Assembly: GCA_002449335.1 (NCBI GenBank)
Contig: DKDL01000035.1
Span: forward strand, 1 to 18,783
Source of the DNA: Succinatimonas sp. UBA6849
Lineage (GTDB): Bacteria > Pseudomonadota > Gammaproteobacteria > Enterobacterales > Succinivibrionaceae
Reading direction: 5' to 3'
DNA: 18,783 nt
Below are positions 7,187-14,709 of the stretch, piece by piece. Within the stretch, counting starts at the first letter, position 1, and each line of letters begins with the position of its first letter. The notes under the pieces were generated by a model. That model saw only the letters and a list, made by a program, of their open reading frames with translations, was not told the DNA's origin and ran no database searches. A program made the position numbers and the translations under genes.

Positions 7187-9035
7187 GTTCTACCTTCTTA
7201 TCTGTTTTCTCAGCTGTTTTTACTTCACATGAACCTTCATCACCATTGCTTGCAACAGCTTTATGAGGGCATACCTGAGAACATAGAGTGCATCCTGTGC
7301 ATAAGCTCTCATCAATGGTTACCTTACCGTTGTTGATAATGGTTGCAGGACATCCTAACTGCTTGATGCAGATCTTGCAGTCCTTGCACTTCTCAGTCAC
7401 AGTGCACTTTTTAGTGCTCTTTACGATAGAAATACATGGTGACTTAAAGATAATAGCTTTAACGCCTTTGATAGCAGCGCATTCTTTTACAGCTGCAACT
7501 GATGCTTTAAGATTTAAAGGATCAGTTTTAACTATCTTTTTAACGCCAATACCTTTTAGTACTGCTTCAATATCAACTTTGTCCACAAAGTTGCCCATAA
7601 GGTTAAAGCCAGTACCTGGATGAGGCTGGTGGCCTGTCATGGCGGTAGTGGAGTTATCTAAAATACAGACAATGATATTAGCTTCGTTGTAAACAGCGTT
7701 GACTACACCTGTAAGACCTGAGGCAAAGAAGGTTGAATCGCCGATAAAGGCAAATGAGGTAGCTTCAGGATCAACAAAGTTAAAGCCTTGTGCCATAGTT
7801 ACGCCTCCACCCATACACAGACAGGTGTCAACCATATCTAATGGGGAGGCATTACCTAAGGTATAACATCCAATATCTCCACAGAAGTAAGTCTTCTTTT
7901 TACGCATTGCAACTTTTACAGCATAGAAAGCGCCACGATGTGGACAGCCAGCGCATAATACAGGAGGACGAACAGGCAGTTCTGGAGTCTCTGCGATAAA
8001 CTTAATCTCTTTTGACTCAATGCCGTAGAACTTATCTAAAATTGAAGATACCTTGAGAACAGACAACTCGCCTGAATGAGGTACGTCACCTGTAAGTTTG
8101 CCCTTTACGTTGAGTTTTAAGTGATGACGACCAGCTACTCTCAACAGTTCTTCTTCAAGATAAGGACTTAACTCTTCAAGGCAGATAACCTCATCAAGAT
8201 CAGAAACAGCCTTTAGGATGAAGTCTTCAGGCAATGGATAAGGTGTTGCAACCTGAATTAGACACACATCCTCGTGTTCTACCTGGTATTCTTTAGCATA
8301 GGCATAGCTTACGCCTGAGGCTAAGACAGCTTTCCTGCAACCTTCCTTTTTACCTGTTATGGTATTAAATCTGTAGAAGCTTAGATCCTTACCATACTGA
8401 ACATTACGCTCTTCAATTAGAGCATGATTTCTGTTTGAGAGCTTTGGAAAGATCACCCATTTACTTGAGTCTTTTACAAAGCCTTCATATGGTTTTACTT
8501 TGTAGTTTTCATCAAACTCAATTGAAGCATAACCGTGACATACACGAGTAGTAGGGCGGAGAATTACTGGAGTATGGTATTTCTCTGACAGTTCAAAGGC
8601 ATCCTGAACCATGTAAAAAGCCTGCTCAGGTGAGGCTGGATCGAGTACCGGAATTCTGCAGAATGAAGCAAAGCGTCTGGTGTCCTGCTCTGTCTGAGAT
8701 GAGATAGGACCTGGATCATCAGCTACTGCTATGACCATACCACCTTTAACGCCAACGTAAGCTAAACTCATTAGAGGATCTGATGCTACGTTTAGACCTA
8801 CCTGCTTCATGGTCACCATTGAGCGCGCACCAGAGTAAGCTGCGCTGGTGGCTACTTCCATTCCAGCTTTTTCGTTTACAGACCACTCAAGATGCACACC
8901 ATCATGTGGTGCATGAAAAATTGATTCTATGATCTCGGTTGAAGGAGTTCCAGGATAACCTGCAACTAGTTTTACACCAGAGCACAAAGCGCCTGCAGCA
9001 ATTGCGCTGTTGCCCATTACATAATCTTTACGCAT
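7179..9035 (-). CDS. iorA: Indolepyruvate:ferredoxin oxidoreductase, alpha subunit
   Basis: A 618-aa large subunit with the expected domain order: the pyrimidine-binding N-terminal domain beginning MGNSAIAAGALCSGVKLVAG, a linking domain, then the thiamine-diphosphate domain with CAGCPHRG (about 361), GDIGCYTLG (about 385), GDSTFFASG (about 431) and DNSTTAMTGHQPHPGTG (about 461), and a C-terminal 2[4Fe-4S] ferredoxin domain. The clusters are CKDCKICIKQLGCP (550-563) and CTGCTLCSQVCP (579-590). The enzyme interconverts arylpyruvates with arylacetyl-CoA and is oxygen-sensitive, which points to an anaerobe. The start at 9035 fits the family N-terminus but has no recognisable Shine-Dalgarno. It is the first gene of iorA-iorB-paaK. 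Confidence 0.96.
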   Translation of the reverse strand: MRKDYVMGNSAIAAGALCSGVKLVAGYPGTPSTEIIESIFHAPHDGVHLEWSVNEKAGMEVATSAAYSGARSMVTMKQVGLNVASDPLMSLAYVGVKGGMVIAVADDPGPISSQTEQDTRRFASFCRIPVLDPASPEQAFYMVQDAFELSEKYHTPVILRPTTRVCHGYASIEFDENYKVKPYEGFVKDSSKWVIFPKLSNRNHALIEERNVQYGKDLSFYRFNTITGKKEGCRKAVLASGVSYAYAKEYQVEHEDVCLIQVATPYPLPEDFILKAVSDLDEVICLEELSPYLEEELLRVAGRHHLKLNVKGKLTGDVPHSGELSVLKVSSILDKFYGIESKEIKFIAETPELPVRPPVLCAGCPHRGAFYAVKVAMRKKKTYFCGDIGCYTLGNASPLDMVDTCLCMGGGVTMAQGFNFVDPEATSFAFIGDSTFFASGLTGVVNAVYNEANIIVCILDNSTTAMTGHQPHPGTGFNLMGNFVDKVDIEAVLKGIGVKKIVKTDPLNLKASVAAVKECAAIKGVKAIIFKSPCISIVKSTKKCTVTEKCKDCKICIKQLGCPATIINNGKVTIDESLCTGCTLCSQVCPHKAVASNGDEGSCEVKTAEKTDKKVEHE

Positions 9036-9115
9036 GTGTGATTCTATATGTTGTTATTCTATCTTGTTAAGAATTGTATGTGCTTTTGAGCTATGTTTTA
9101 AATACAGTTGTTGCT

Positions 9116-9135
9116 CATTACTTTATTCAGTAATG
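9116..9135. promoter_or_regulatory. Inverted repeat upstream of iorA
   Basis: CATTACT (9116-9122) and AGTAATG (9129-9135) form a perfect 7-bp dyad around six bases, about 80 bp before the iorA start. It could be an operator or a small hairpin in the iorA leader. No regulator can be assigned. Confidence 0.35.
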
Positions 9136-9252
9136 ATAACCTTTTAAAGATAAAAAAACTAAGAACGTGATAGAGAAATGACAATGCTTGTTTTTAGTGC
9201 ACTAAAGTTTCTAAAAGAGAGGTTTTTTGAGGAAATTTAAAGGAGAATTTTC

Positions 9253-9294
9253 TTTTCACACAGCTCTGAACCTAAGAGCAGAGCTGTGTGAAAA
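9253..9294. repeat. 16-bp perfect inverted repeat downstream of panB
   Basis: TTTTCACACAGCTCTG (9253-9268) and CAGAGCTGTGTGAAAA (9279-9294) enclose a 10-base loop. It lies 45 bp after panB, where a terminator is expected, but on either strand the T run precedes the stem and an A run follows. That polarity is opposite to an intrinsic terminator, so the extended AT ends simply lengthen the stem. It may still stop or protect transcripts as a long hairpin. Confidence 0.7.
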
Positions 9295-9338
9295 AGTCTT
9301 CGATTTAAGTCAAAAATCTAAAGGCTTTTAGCTGTTTT

Positions 9339-10166
9339 TTAGTAGAGCTTTTCTAAGATCTCGTCATCAATCTTAAAGGTATGCTCAACTGCTGGAAATG
9401 AAGATGCTTTTACTTCCATAGCGTAGTTATCAAAAGCTTCTTTCATGGTTTTACCAATTTCAGCAAAGTGTTTAACAAACTTTGGAGAGAAGTCCTGATA
9501 CATGCCTAACATATCCTGATACACAAGAATTTGACCATCGCAATCAACACCTGCACCGATACCGATAGTAGGAATGGAGAGTTTTTCTGTCACAATGGCA
9601 GCTAATTTTGCAGGCACACACTCAAGTACGATGGCAAAGGCTCCAGCTTCCTGCAACGCAAGAGCATCCTCGATTAGGTCCTTGGCTGCTTTTTCAGTCT
9701 TACCTTGGACCTTATGACCACCAAAAGCATTTACTGACTGTGGAGTCATACCTAAATGACCACATACAGGAATACCTGAGTCCACTATTCTTTTTACGGT
9801 AGCAGCAACAGATCTGCCACCTTCTAGTTTTACTGCATTGGCTCTGCCTTCTTTTAACAGACGTCCTGCGTTAATCAAAGCCTGTTCTGCGTTTACCTGA
9901 TAAGACATAAAAGGCATGTCTGCAATAATTAGTTTGCTCTTACAGCCGCGGGCAACAGCACCTGTAAAAGTTATCATGTCATCAACAGTTACAGATAGAG
10001 TATCCTCATAACCTAAGATCACGTTACCAAGAGAGTCGCCTACTAAGATTGCATCTACATCAGATGCATCAATGATTTTGGCAGTTGAGGCATCATAGCA
10101 GGTAAGACAGGCAATTTTCTGTTTTTCCTGTTTCATCTTAGCAAAGGTCGCTACTGTTACTTTCAT
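9339..10166 (-). CDS. panB: 3-methyl-2-oxobutanoate hydroxymethyltransferase
   Basis: Ketopantoate hydroxymethyltransferase, the first committed step of pantothenate (CoA) synthesis: 2-oxoisovalerate plus methylene-tetrahydrofolate gives ketopantoate. At 275 aa it is full length. Conserved elements are LVGDSLGNV with the metal ligand Asp44, IADMPFMSYQ with Asp83, AVKLEGG with Lys113/Glu115, CGHLGMTPQS with His137, the catalytic Glu182 in VLECVP, and IPTIGIGAG. Its ATG overlaps the stop of the upstream DUF2520 gene in an ATGA (10166-10163), so the two are translationally coupled. No panC or panD lies in the window. A long inverted repeat follows the gene. Confidence 0.96.
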   Translation of the reverse strand: MKVTVATFAKMKQEKQKIACLTCYDASTAKIIDASDVDAILVGDSLGNVILGYEDTLSVTVDDMITFTGAVARGCKSKLIIADMPFMSYQVNAEQALINAGRLLKEGRANAVKLEGGRSVAATVKRIVDSGIPVCGHLGMTPQSVNAFGGHKVQGKTEKAAKDLIEDALALQEAGAFAIVLECVPAKLAAIVTEKLSIPTIGIGAGVDCDGQILVYQDMLGMYQDFSPKFVKHFAEIGKTMKEAFDNYAMEVKASSFPAVEHTFKIDDEILEKLY

Positions 10167-11092
10167 TTTTTATCCTCTGTTAAAAGTAGTTTTTTAATGT
10201 TGTCATAATCCATATCAGGATTTTTGTTTTTAGAAATCTCATAGAGCTTTTTAGAGAGCAGTCTGTACAGCTCTTTGTCCTCGTCATTAAGTGTGCTCAT
10301 ATGCTTTTGCACGGTGATGGCATCATCTCTTATGACAGGACCTGTAAGTGCATCATTAACACCTGATTTGACGATGTTATTTGCATTGCTAATAAAGAGG
10401 GGAGTTAAAGCCTTTAAAGCTTCATCTTCTGTAAAACCACATTCACACAGTAAATTCTGTCCCATTGAGAACAGTCCTACTACACAGTTACTTACTAAAA
10501 CAGATGCTAAATGGTATTTTGCTTTTAACTTGTCAGGTGTGTCGCTTTTACTTAATACTGTGTGCGCAAGTTTTGTTTTACCTAAAAGCTCTTTTAACTT
10601 TTCAACACCAGTATCAGATCCTTCTAAAGTAAAAAAGGCTTTTTGAATGCTATCAAGAGGAGTCTCTTTTGAATTAAAGGCTAACATCGGATGTAACGAC
10701 ACGGTATCAGTAAGTTTTGAGCACTTTTTAAATCCAGCCTCAGCACAGAGCACACCAGAGCAGTGCACAAGAACTTTGTCTTTTAAAGCATCTCTACCTA
10801 ATTTTGATAACTTGTCGTCAATATCACTGATTACAGAATCAGTCACAGTTACAAAGATGATGTCTGATTTTTCTACAAGTGAAGAAAGAGTATCTGCAAC
10901 CTTTGGAAGGGCAATATCAGGTAAATTACAGGATAACTTTGAAATTGAAGAAATGGTATCGTTTGCAGATGACAGGTGTTTTGAACAGATGGATGATAGC
11001 GCAAGAGACGTAAGACCTTTATGAACATAGTATTCATAAAAGAATCTGGCAAGTGAGGTGCCTACTTTACCTGCACCAATAAAACCTAACAC
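10163..11092 (-). CDS. panG: DUF2520 Rossmann oxidoreductase, probable PanG-type ketopantoate reductase
   Basis: A 309-aa protein with an N-terminal Rossmann NAD(P)-binding domain (GAGKVG at 6-11) followed by the DUF2520 helical domain. Its signatures are HCSGV (110-114), SLHPM (132-136), YHLASVLVSN (193-202) and LTGPVIRDD (249-257). This family includes PanG, described as an alternative ketopantoate reductase in Francisella; it differs from the classic PanE. The direct ATGA overlap with panB supports reduction of ketopantoate to pantoate here, since PanB's product is PanG's substrate. The start is GTG at 11092 with AAGGA (11105-11101) eight bases upstream; no ATG gives a better N-terminus because the Rossmann loop begins at residue 3. 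The family and operon are clear; the exact reaction is inferred. Confidence 0.8.
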   Translation of the reverse strand: MLGFIGAGKVGTSLARFFYEYYVHKGLTSLALSSICSKHLSSANDTISSISKLSCNLPDIALPKVADTLSSLVEKSDIIFVTVTDSVISDIDDKLSKLGRDALKDKVLVHCSGVLCAEAGFKKCSKLTDTVSLHPMLAFNSKETPLDSIQKAFFTLEGSDTGVEKLKELLGKTKLAHTVLSKSDTPDKLKAKYHLASVLVSNCVVGLFSMGQNLLCECGFTEDEALKALTPLFISNANNIVKSGVNDALTGPVIRDDAITVQKHMSTLNDEDKELYRLLSKKLYEISKNKNPDMDYDNIKKLLLTEDKK

Positions 11093-11135
11093 TTATATTA
11101 TCCTTAAATGTGCCTTTTAAGGCGTTGACGCAGTA

Positions 11136-11164
11136 AAAAGATGCTGCTTTTAGCAGCATCTTTT
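11136..11164. terminator. Bidirectional terminator between the HsdM-like gene and panG
   Basis: AAAAGATGCTGC (11136-11147) and GCAGCATCTTTT (11153-11164) form a perfect stem with a five-base loop. Read on the - strand it ends in TTTTTACTG, so it terminates the HsdM/HsdS-like gene just upstream of panG. Confidence 0.85.
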
Positions 11165-11178
11165 ACAACATCATATTT

Positions 11179-11204
11179 TACAGATCATTTATACAGATCA
11201 TTTA
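11179..11204. repeat. 13-bp tandem duplication
   Basis: TACAGATCATTTA occurs twice back to back (11179-11191 and 11192-11204) between the HsdM-like stop and its terminator. Probably a replication-slippage duplication. Confidence 0.9.
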
Positions 11205-11220
11205 TGAGATAGAGCTAAGC

Positions 11221-13032
11221 TTATTCTTTCTCTTTGAAAGTATCATCCTCAATTCTAAATGAGGTGCTCTTTTCAACAGAACGCTTGATCTCAAGTCGCT
11301 GTCTGTCAAGTTCAAGTAACTTAGCTACCATCTTATCAGCTTCCTCTTTAAGGTTCTTTGAACTCTTATACATAGGCAGCTGTTTTAAGATCTTACTCTG
11401 TAGAACCTTAATCTTATCACCTGTAGTTTTCATCTTCAGGTAGCGCTGCATATCGTAAGATTTTAACTGACAGAAGATTAAGCTCTGTGGATATCTTGCT
11501 TCGTTTAAAGTTCTGATCACAGCAAAGCACTGACCTGCGATAACATCAGTTCTGTCATCATTAAAGTAACCTACTTTACCGATGGTTCCCTTAATTGAAA
11601 GTACGATATCACCTTTTTGCAGACGGCTACGTTTTGCTCGAGAGTCATCAGCACTTACTCTGATTTCCTTTTGCACATCAGACATAACACCAGTCTGTGG
11701 TACATCATTTAAGTTTAACTCGTAAACAATCTCGGTGTTTTTTACAACCTCAGGATCAGCTACAGAACATACCTGTGCTCTGTAAATCTGAGCGATGTTC
11801 TCAAGCTTTAGCTCGCCCTTCTCGATGTAGCTTACGCTCTCTTCGTGATCAGGACCTGCTACATAGCAGCTAGGATCGAAAAGACACTGATCGTCGTTTA
11901 ATTTAAATGCATTCAGGAAAACGCTGTGGCTGGTCTTTTCACCGGCTAAAACTTCTTTTAATTCAGTAGTAGCACTTTCGTTTAAGACATTGTGCTGTCT
12001 GTCTGATAGTACTGTGTCGATACAATCTTTTCCTGATAAGTCTAAGAAGCTTACCTCATCATTGATGGTGGTTGTATCAAATACCATTGCACACATTGGG
12101 AATGGTACCTGTCTTGTAAAGAACTTAGGTAAGTTTACAACAGCCTTTAAGTGACCTTCGTTAATGATTCTCTTTCTGAAGGTTGTAGCTTCAGACTGGC
12201 TTAAATAGGTAACTGAGTTGTGCACAAATATTACAAAACGACCTTTTACGGATTTGCTCAAAGCCTGGTAATGATTTACAGCACGGTTGAACCAGTCAGC
12301 GATACCCTGAGGGTACAGATTTAAGAATGAGTAGCCACCTGCAAAGCTCTTTTCTTCAAGAGTGCTAAAGCTTGTAGCAGTGATTGGATTAGTTAGGTTG
12401 TAAACTAATGACCTGCATAACTTTTCAGCATAAGTATCTAAACTGTAGTGAAAACCTGTCTGTTTATCTGGTACCTTGAAAACATCAACCTTACAGTTGT
12501 TTTCAAATTGAAGAGAATATTCTGCATATGGGTTGAAGTTATCTAAAACCATTACAGATTTATTGGTAGCTTCAGAATCTTCAGTTACACCCTTTGCTAC
12601 ATATTCAGCAAATACCCTAGATGAACGAGACTCAATAAAGAACTCTGCCTGAGTCTTTAAAAGCTCAGCCTGCAACTCTGTAAAGAAGTAAACACGCTTT
12701 AAGTTGTCGTTGAACATATCAAAGCGCTGAGTATATAACTGGAAGAACTGGCTCTTGAGCAACTGATAGGTTGGCTCATCCATGTGGTTCTTTTCAATAT
12801 ACTTGGTGATGTAGATCTCTGCTTCTTTTAATTCATCAGAAGTGTACTTTTCACCGTATTCTTTATGCAGACAGAAAAGCAAATCTTCCTTAATAGAACA
12901 GCTGTTTGCAAGTTTGGTTGAGTCTGTTCTTGCTAAATAGAAGAGAGTTGCAAGAGAAATTAGGCAAGAATTGTAGTTGTACCACTTTTCGCCTAAGGCG
13001 CTTAAAGATTTAAACTTATCGGATTGTTCCAT
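11221..13032 (-). CDS. Orphan type I RM-like HsdM-HsdS fusion, methylase motifs apparently lost
   Basis: A 603-aa protein. The N-terminal 150 residues are helical and Lys/Glu-rich. The central part resembles the C-terminal half of an N6-adenine methylase (HsdM): FVIFVHNSVTYLSQSEATTFRK, then GHLKAVVNLPKFF near 295 and PFPMCAMVFD. The C-terminal 200 residues look like a type I specificity (HsdS) target-recognition domain: KLENIAQIYRA near 410, KGDIVLSIKGTIGKVGYF near 475-490, and a C-terminal helix. I see no SAM-binding DPACGSG-type motif, and the expected NPPF/NPPY position seems to read FLNLYPQG near 235, so methylation is unlikely. No HsdR or separate HsdS gene is nearby. It could be a DNA-binding regulator, a decoy, or a decayed system; the intact 603-codon frame argues for function. 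The start ATG has no clear RBS. Confidence 0.75.
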   Translation of the reverse strand: MEQSDKFKSLSALGEKWYNYNSCLISLATLFYLARTDSTKLANSCSIKEDLLFCLHKEYGEKYTSDELKEAEIYITKYIEKNHMDEPTYQLLKSQFFQLYTQRFDMFNDNLKRVYFFTELQAELLKTQAEFFIESRSSRVFAEYVAKGVTEDSEATNKSVMVLDNFNPYAEYSLQFENNCKVDVFKVPDKQTGFHYSLDTYAEKLCRSLVYNLTNPITATSFSTLEEKSFAGGYSFLNLYPQGIADWFNRAVNHYQALSKSVKGRFVIFVHNSVTYLSQSEATTFRKRIINEGHLKAVVNLPKFFTRQVPFPMCAMVFDTTTINDEVSFLDLSGKDCIDTVLSDRQHNVLNESATTELKEVLAGEKTSHSVFLNAFKLNDDQCLFDPSCYVAGPDHEESVSYIEKGELKLENIAQIYRAQVCSVADPEVVKNTEIVYELNLNDVPQTGVMSDVQKEIRVSADDSRAKRSRLQKGDIVLSIKGTIGKVGYFNDDRTDVIAGQCFAVIRTLNEARYPQSLIFCQLKSYDMQRYLKMKTTGDKIKVLQSKILKQLPMYKSSKNLKEEADKMVAKLLELDRQRLEIKRSVEKSTSFRIEDDTFKEKE

Positions 13033-13077
13033 ATTGAGAAATATTCGTTATATAGGTTAGATGATAAACAGTATTCT

Positions 13078-13114
13078 GAAGAGTATAACTACTTAAAAGT
13101 AATACTCTTCTTTT
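13078..13114 (+). terminator. Strong hairpin with T tail, + strand
   Basis: GAAGAGTAT (13078-13086) pairs with ATACTCTTC (13102-13110), and inside it TACTT (13090-13094) pairs with AAGTA (13097-13101), leaving only an AAC bulge and a tiny loop. TTTT follows on the + strand. No + strand gene precedes it, so it may stop transcripts antisense to the HsdM-like gene or act in a pheA leader; on the - strand it would be a hairpin in the HsdM-like leader. Confidence 0.55.
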
Positions 13115-13374
13115 GATTAGTAAAACTGTTAGTAATTTTAGCAGAATAATAGTCTATTAAGACATGAACGCTAAAAATATTTTAAAATTAAACTAGCTAT
13201 AACATCTTTACTATTATAAACAAAGACTTTGCTTGTCTTTTTTCCTAAAGGACTGCTTTAAAACAGTTGTTATCTTAAAGCTCTAAGCCTCATACATTTA
13301 CTTTTGACAATACGTCGACACTGTTCGTAACAGAAACTCCGCCACGAGCGCGGACAGACAATTTCACTTTTATT

Positions 13375-13446
13375 GTGAGATTTTCATTCTTTTTTTACTC
13401 ATTCTTTAAAATTGGTAAAATAGAGCCATGTTCAATTAGAAGGTAA
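13375..13446 (+). CDS. Phe-rich 23-codon mini-ORF, possible pheA leader peptide
   Basis: From GTG 13375 the frame reads MRFSFFFYSFFK..., with six Phe and one Tyr among the first 11 residues, and stops at 13446, eight bases before the pheA ATG. A run of Phe codons before pheA recalls the PheL leader that controls enterobacterial pheA by attenuation. Against this, there is no convincing Shine-Dalgarno, no room for a terminator between the ORF and pheA, and the T-rich tract could be a promoter element instead. Treated as a candidate only. Confidence 0.25.
   Translation: MRFSFFFYSFFKIGKIEPCSIRR
13394..13421 (+). promoter_or_regulatory. Possible pheA promoter
   Basis: TTTACT (13394-13399) and TAAAAT (13416-13421) with a 16-bp spacer are a plausible sigma-70 promoter, giving a short leader of about 27 nt. 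The -35 match is partial. If this is the main promoter, the Phe-rich mini-ORF would not be transcribed whole. Confidence 0.35.
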
Positions 13447-13454
13447 GTATAGAT

Positions 13455-14609
13455 ATGAGAGATCTACTGCAGTGCCGTGATGATATCGATAGAATTGATT
13501 CACAGATTTTAAAGTTACTACAAGAAAGAATGGATGTAGCTACAGATATTGCAAGCTACAAATTAGCTCACAATCAGAGCATCACAGACAGTGTTCGTGA
13601 GCATTCTAAATTACAGACTTTAAGAGCTAAGGCAAAAGATCTTGGACTACCACCTTCATACATCTCTGATGTATATAAACTTATCATTCGTCATACCTGT
13701 TCTGTAGAACAGGAATATATTGTAGCTAAAGCTAATGAGAGCTCTATTGACAGAGATACCTCGGTTGCTTACTTAGGTACTAAGGGTAGCTATTCACATG
13801 TAGCAACCTGCAGATATTTTGAAGGTTATAAAGGTAAACTTGATGCTCAGGGGTGCGGTTCATTTGCTGAGATTGCAGGGCTAGTTGAGACTGGTAAATG
13901 TGAGTTTGGTGTTCTGCCTATTGAAAACTCAAGCTCAGGCTCAATTAACGATGTTTTAGATGTAATGCAGACCACTAAAGCTTCAATTGTAGGTGAAATC
14001 TTTGTACCAATTGATCATGCTGTATTGGGTATTGAAAACATCGACTTAAAAAAGATCACCGATGTTTACTCACATCCACAGCCAGTAACTCAGTGCTCTC
14101 ACTGGATTAAGGACTTATTGCCTCATGCTAATATTCACTACACCAAGGCAACCACTGAGGCTATGGAGATTGTTTCAAAGCTAAAAGATCCTGCTCATGT
14201 TGCTATTGGCAGCCATATGGCAGCATCTTTTTATAACTTAGTACCAATTGTAGATAATATTGCCAATAATATTCACAACTTTACACGTTTTATCGTGATC
14301 TCTATGACTCCGATTGCAGTGCCACAGTCAATCAGCGCTAAAACCTCTTTATCATTTAGTGTGCAGAAGTATCAGCCTGGCTCTTTAATTTCTGTCTTAT
14401 CAGAGTTCTCAAAGAGAAACATTAACATGACCAAGTTAATTTCACGTCCAAAGATTGAAGCTTCACGTGATACCTGGGAAGAGATCTTCTTTACCGATTT
14501 AGAGGGTAATATCGATGCTCCTGTAATGCAGGATATTTTAGAAGAGATTAAGCCTTTTACCAATTCACTAAAGGTTTTAGGCTGTTATCCTAACAGTGAA
14601 GTAAAGTAA
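13455..14609 (+). CDS. pheA: Bifunctional chorismate mutase / prephenate dehydratase (P-protein)
   Basis: The 384-aa P-protein converts chorismate to prephenate and then to phenylpyruvate, the last precursor of phenylalanine. Residues 1-85 are an AroQ chorismate mutase helix bundle (RDDIDRIDSQILKLLQERMDVA). Residues 100-285 are the dehydratase domain with YLGTKGSYSH, VLPIENSSSGSINDVLD and NFTRF. Residues 295-380 are an ACT domain for Phe feedback, with PGSLISVLSEF and SRPKIEASRDTWEEIFF corresponding to the GALV and ESRP regions of the E. coli enzyme. The ATG follows AGAAGG (13438-13443) at 11 bases. The gene is monocistronic, ending at a strong terminator. The bifunctional fusion is typical of gammaproteobacteria. 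Confidence 0.96.
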   Translation: MRDLLQCRDDIDRIDSQILKLLQERMDVATDIASYKLAHNQSITDSVREHSKLQTLRAKAKDLGLPPSYISDVYKLIIRHTCSVEQEYIVAKANESSIDRDTSVAYLGTKGSYSHVATCRYFEGYKGKLDAQGCGSFAEIAGLVETGKCEFGVLPIENSSSGSINDVLDVMQTTKASIVGEIFVPIDHAVLGIENIDLKKITDVYSHPQPVTQCSHWIKDLLPHANIHYTKATTEAMEIVSKLKDPAHVAIGSHMAASFYNLVPIVDNIANNIHNFTRFIVISMTPIAVPQSISAKTSLSFSVQKYQPGSLISVLSEFSKRNINMTKLISRPKIEASRDTWEEIFFTDLEGNIDAPVMQDILEEIKPFTNSLKVLGCYPNSEVK

Positions 14610-14640
14610 GCTGTTTTAAAGTTTATTCTTTTTAAAAAGA

Positions 14641-14680
14641 AAACTCTCAGAAGGAGAAAAACACTCTCTGAGAGTTTTTT
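14641..14680 (+). terminator. Rho-independent terminator of pheA
   Basis: AAACTCTCAGA (14641-14651) pairs perfectly with TCTGAGAGTTT (14667-14677) and runs into a T6 tail. It lies between the convergent pheA and superoxide reductase genes. Confidence 0.88.
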
Positions 14681-14709
14681 GTTATTCATGAGGTTTAACT
14701 TAGAAGATA

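Larger units (their letters stand above)
13033..13454. other. Hairpin-rich intergenic region between the HsdM-like gene and pheA
   Basis: This stretch separates divergently read genes. It holds a long hairpin with a T tail (13078-13114), a weaker stem AAAGAC/GTCTTT with T6 (13222-13243), GCTTTAA/TTAAAGC (13255-13281), CTGTT/AACAG (13321-13333), TCCGC/GCGGA in a GC-rich patch near 13337-13353, and AATTTCAC/GTGAGATT (13360-13382) leading into a T-rich run. A Phe-rich mini-ORF lies at 13375-13446. The density of dyads suggests regulation of pheA or a small RNA. Confidence 0.5.

Noticed and set aside
7288..7623. 111-aa + strand ORF inside iorA
   Set aside because: Antisense shadow of the ferredoxin and TPP domains of iorA.
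10275..11024. Two + strand ORFs (123 and 125 aa) inside the DUF2520 gene
   Set aside because: Antisense shadows; the - strand frame has clear Rossmann and DUF2520 motifs.
13321..13333. CTGT...ACAG as a LexA box
   Set aside because: The spacing is 5 bp rather than the 8 bp required; it is more likely a small hairpin.
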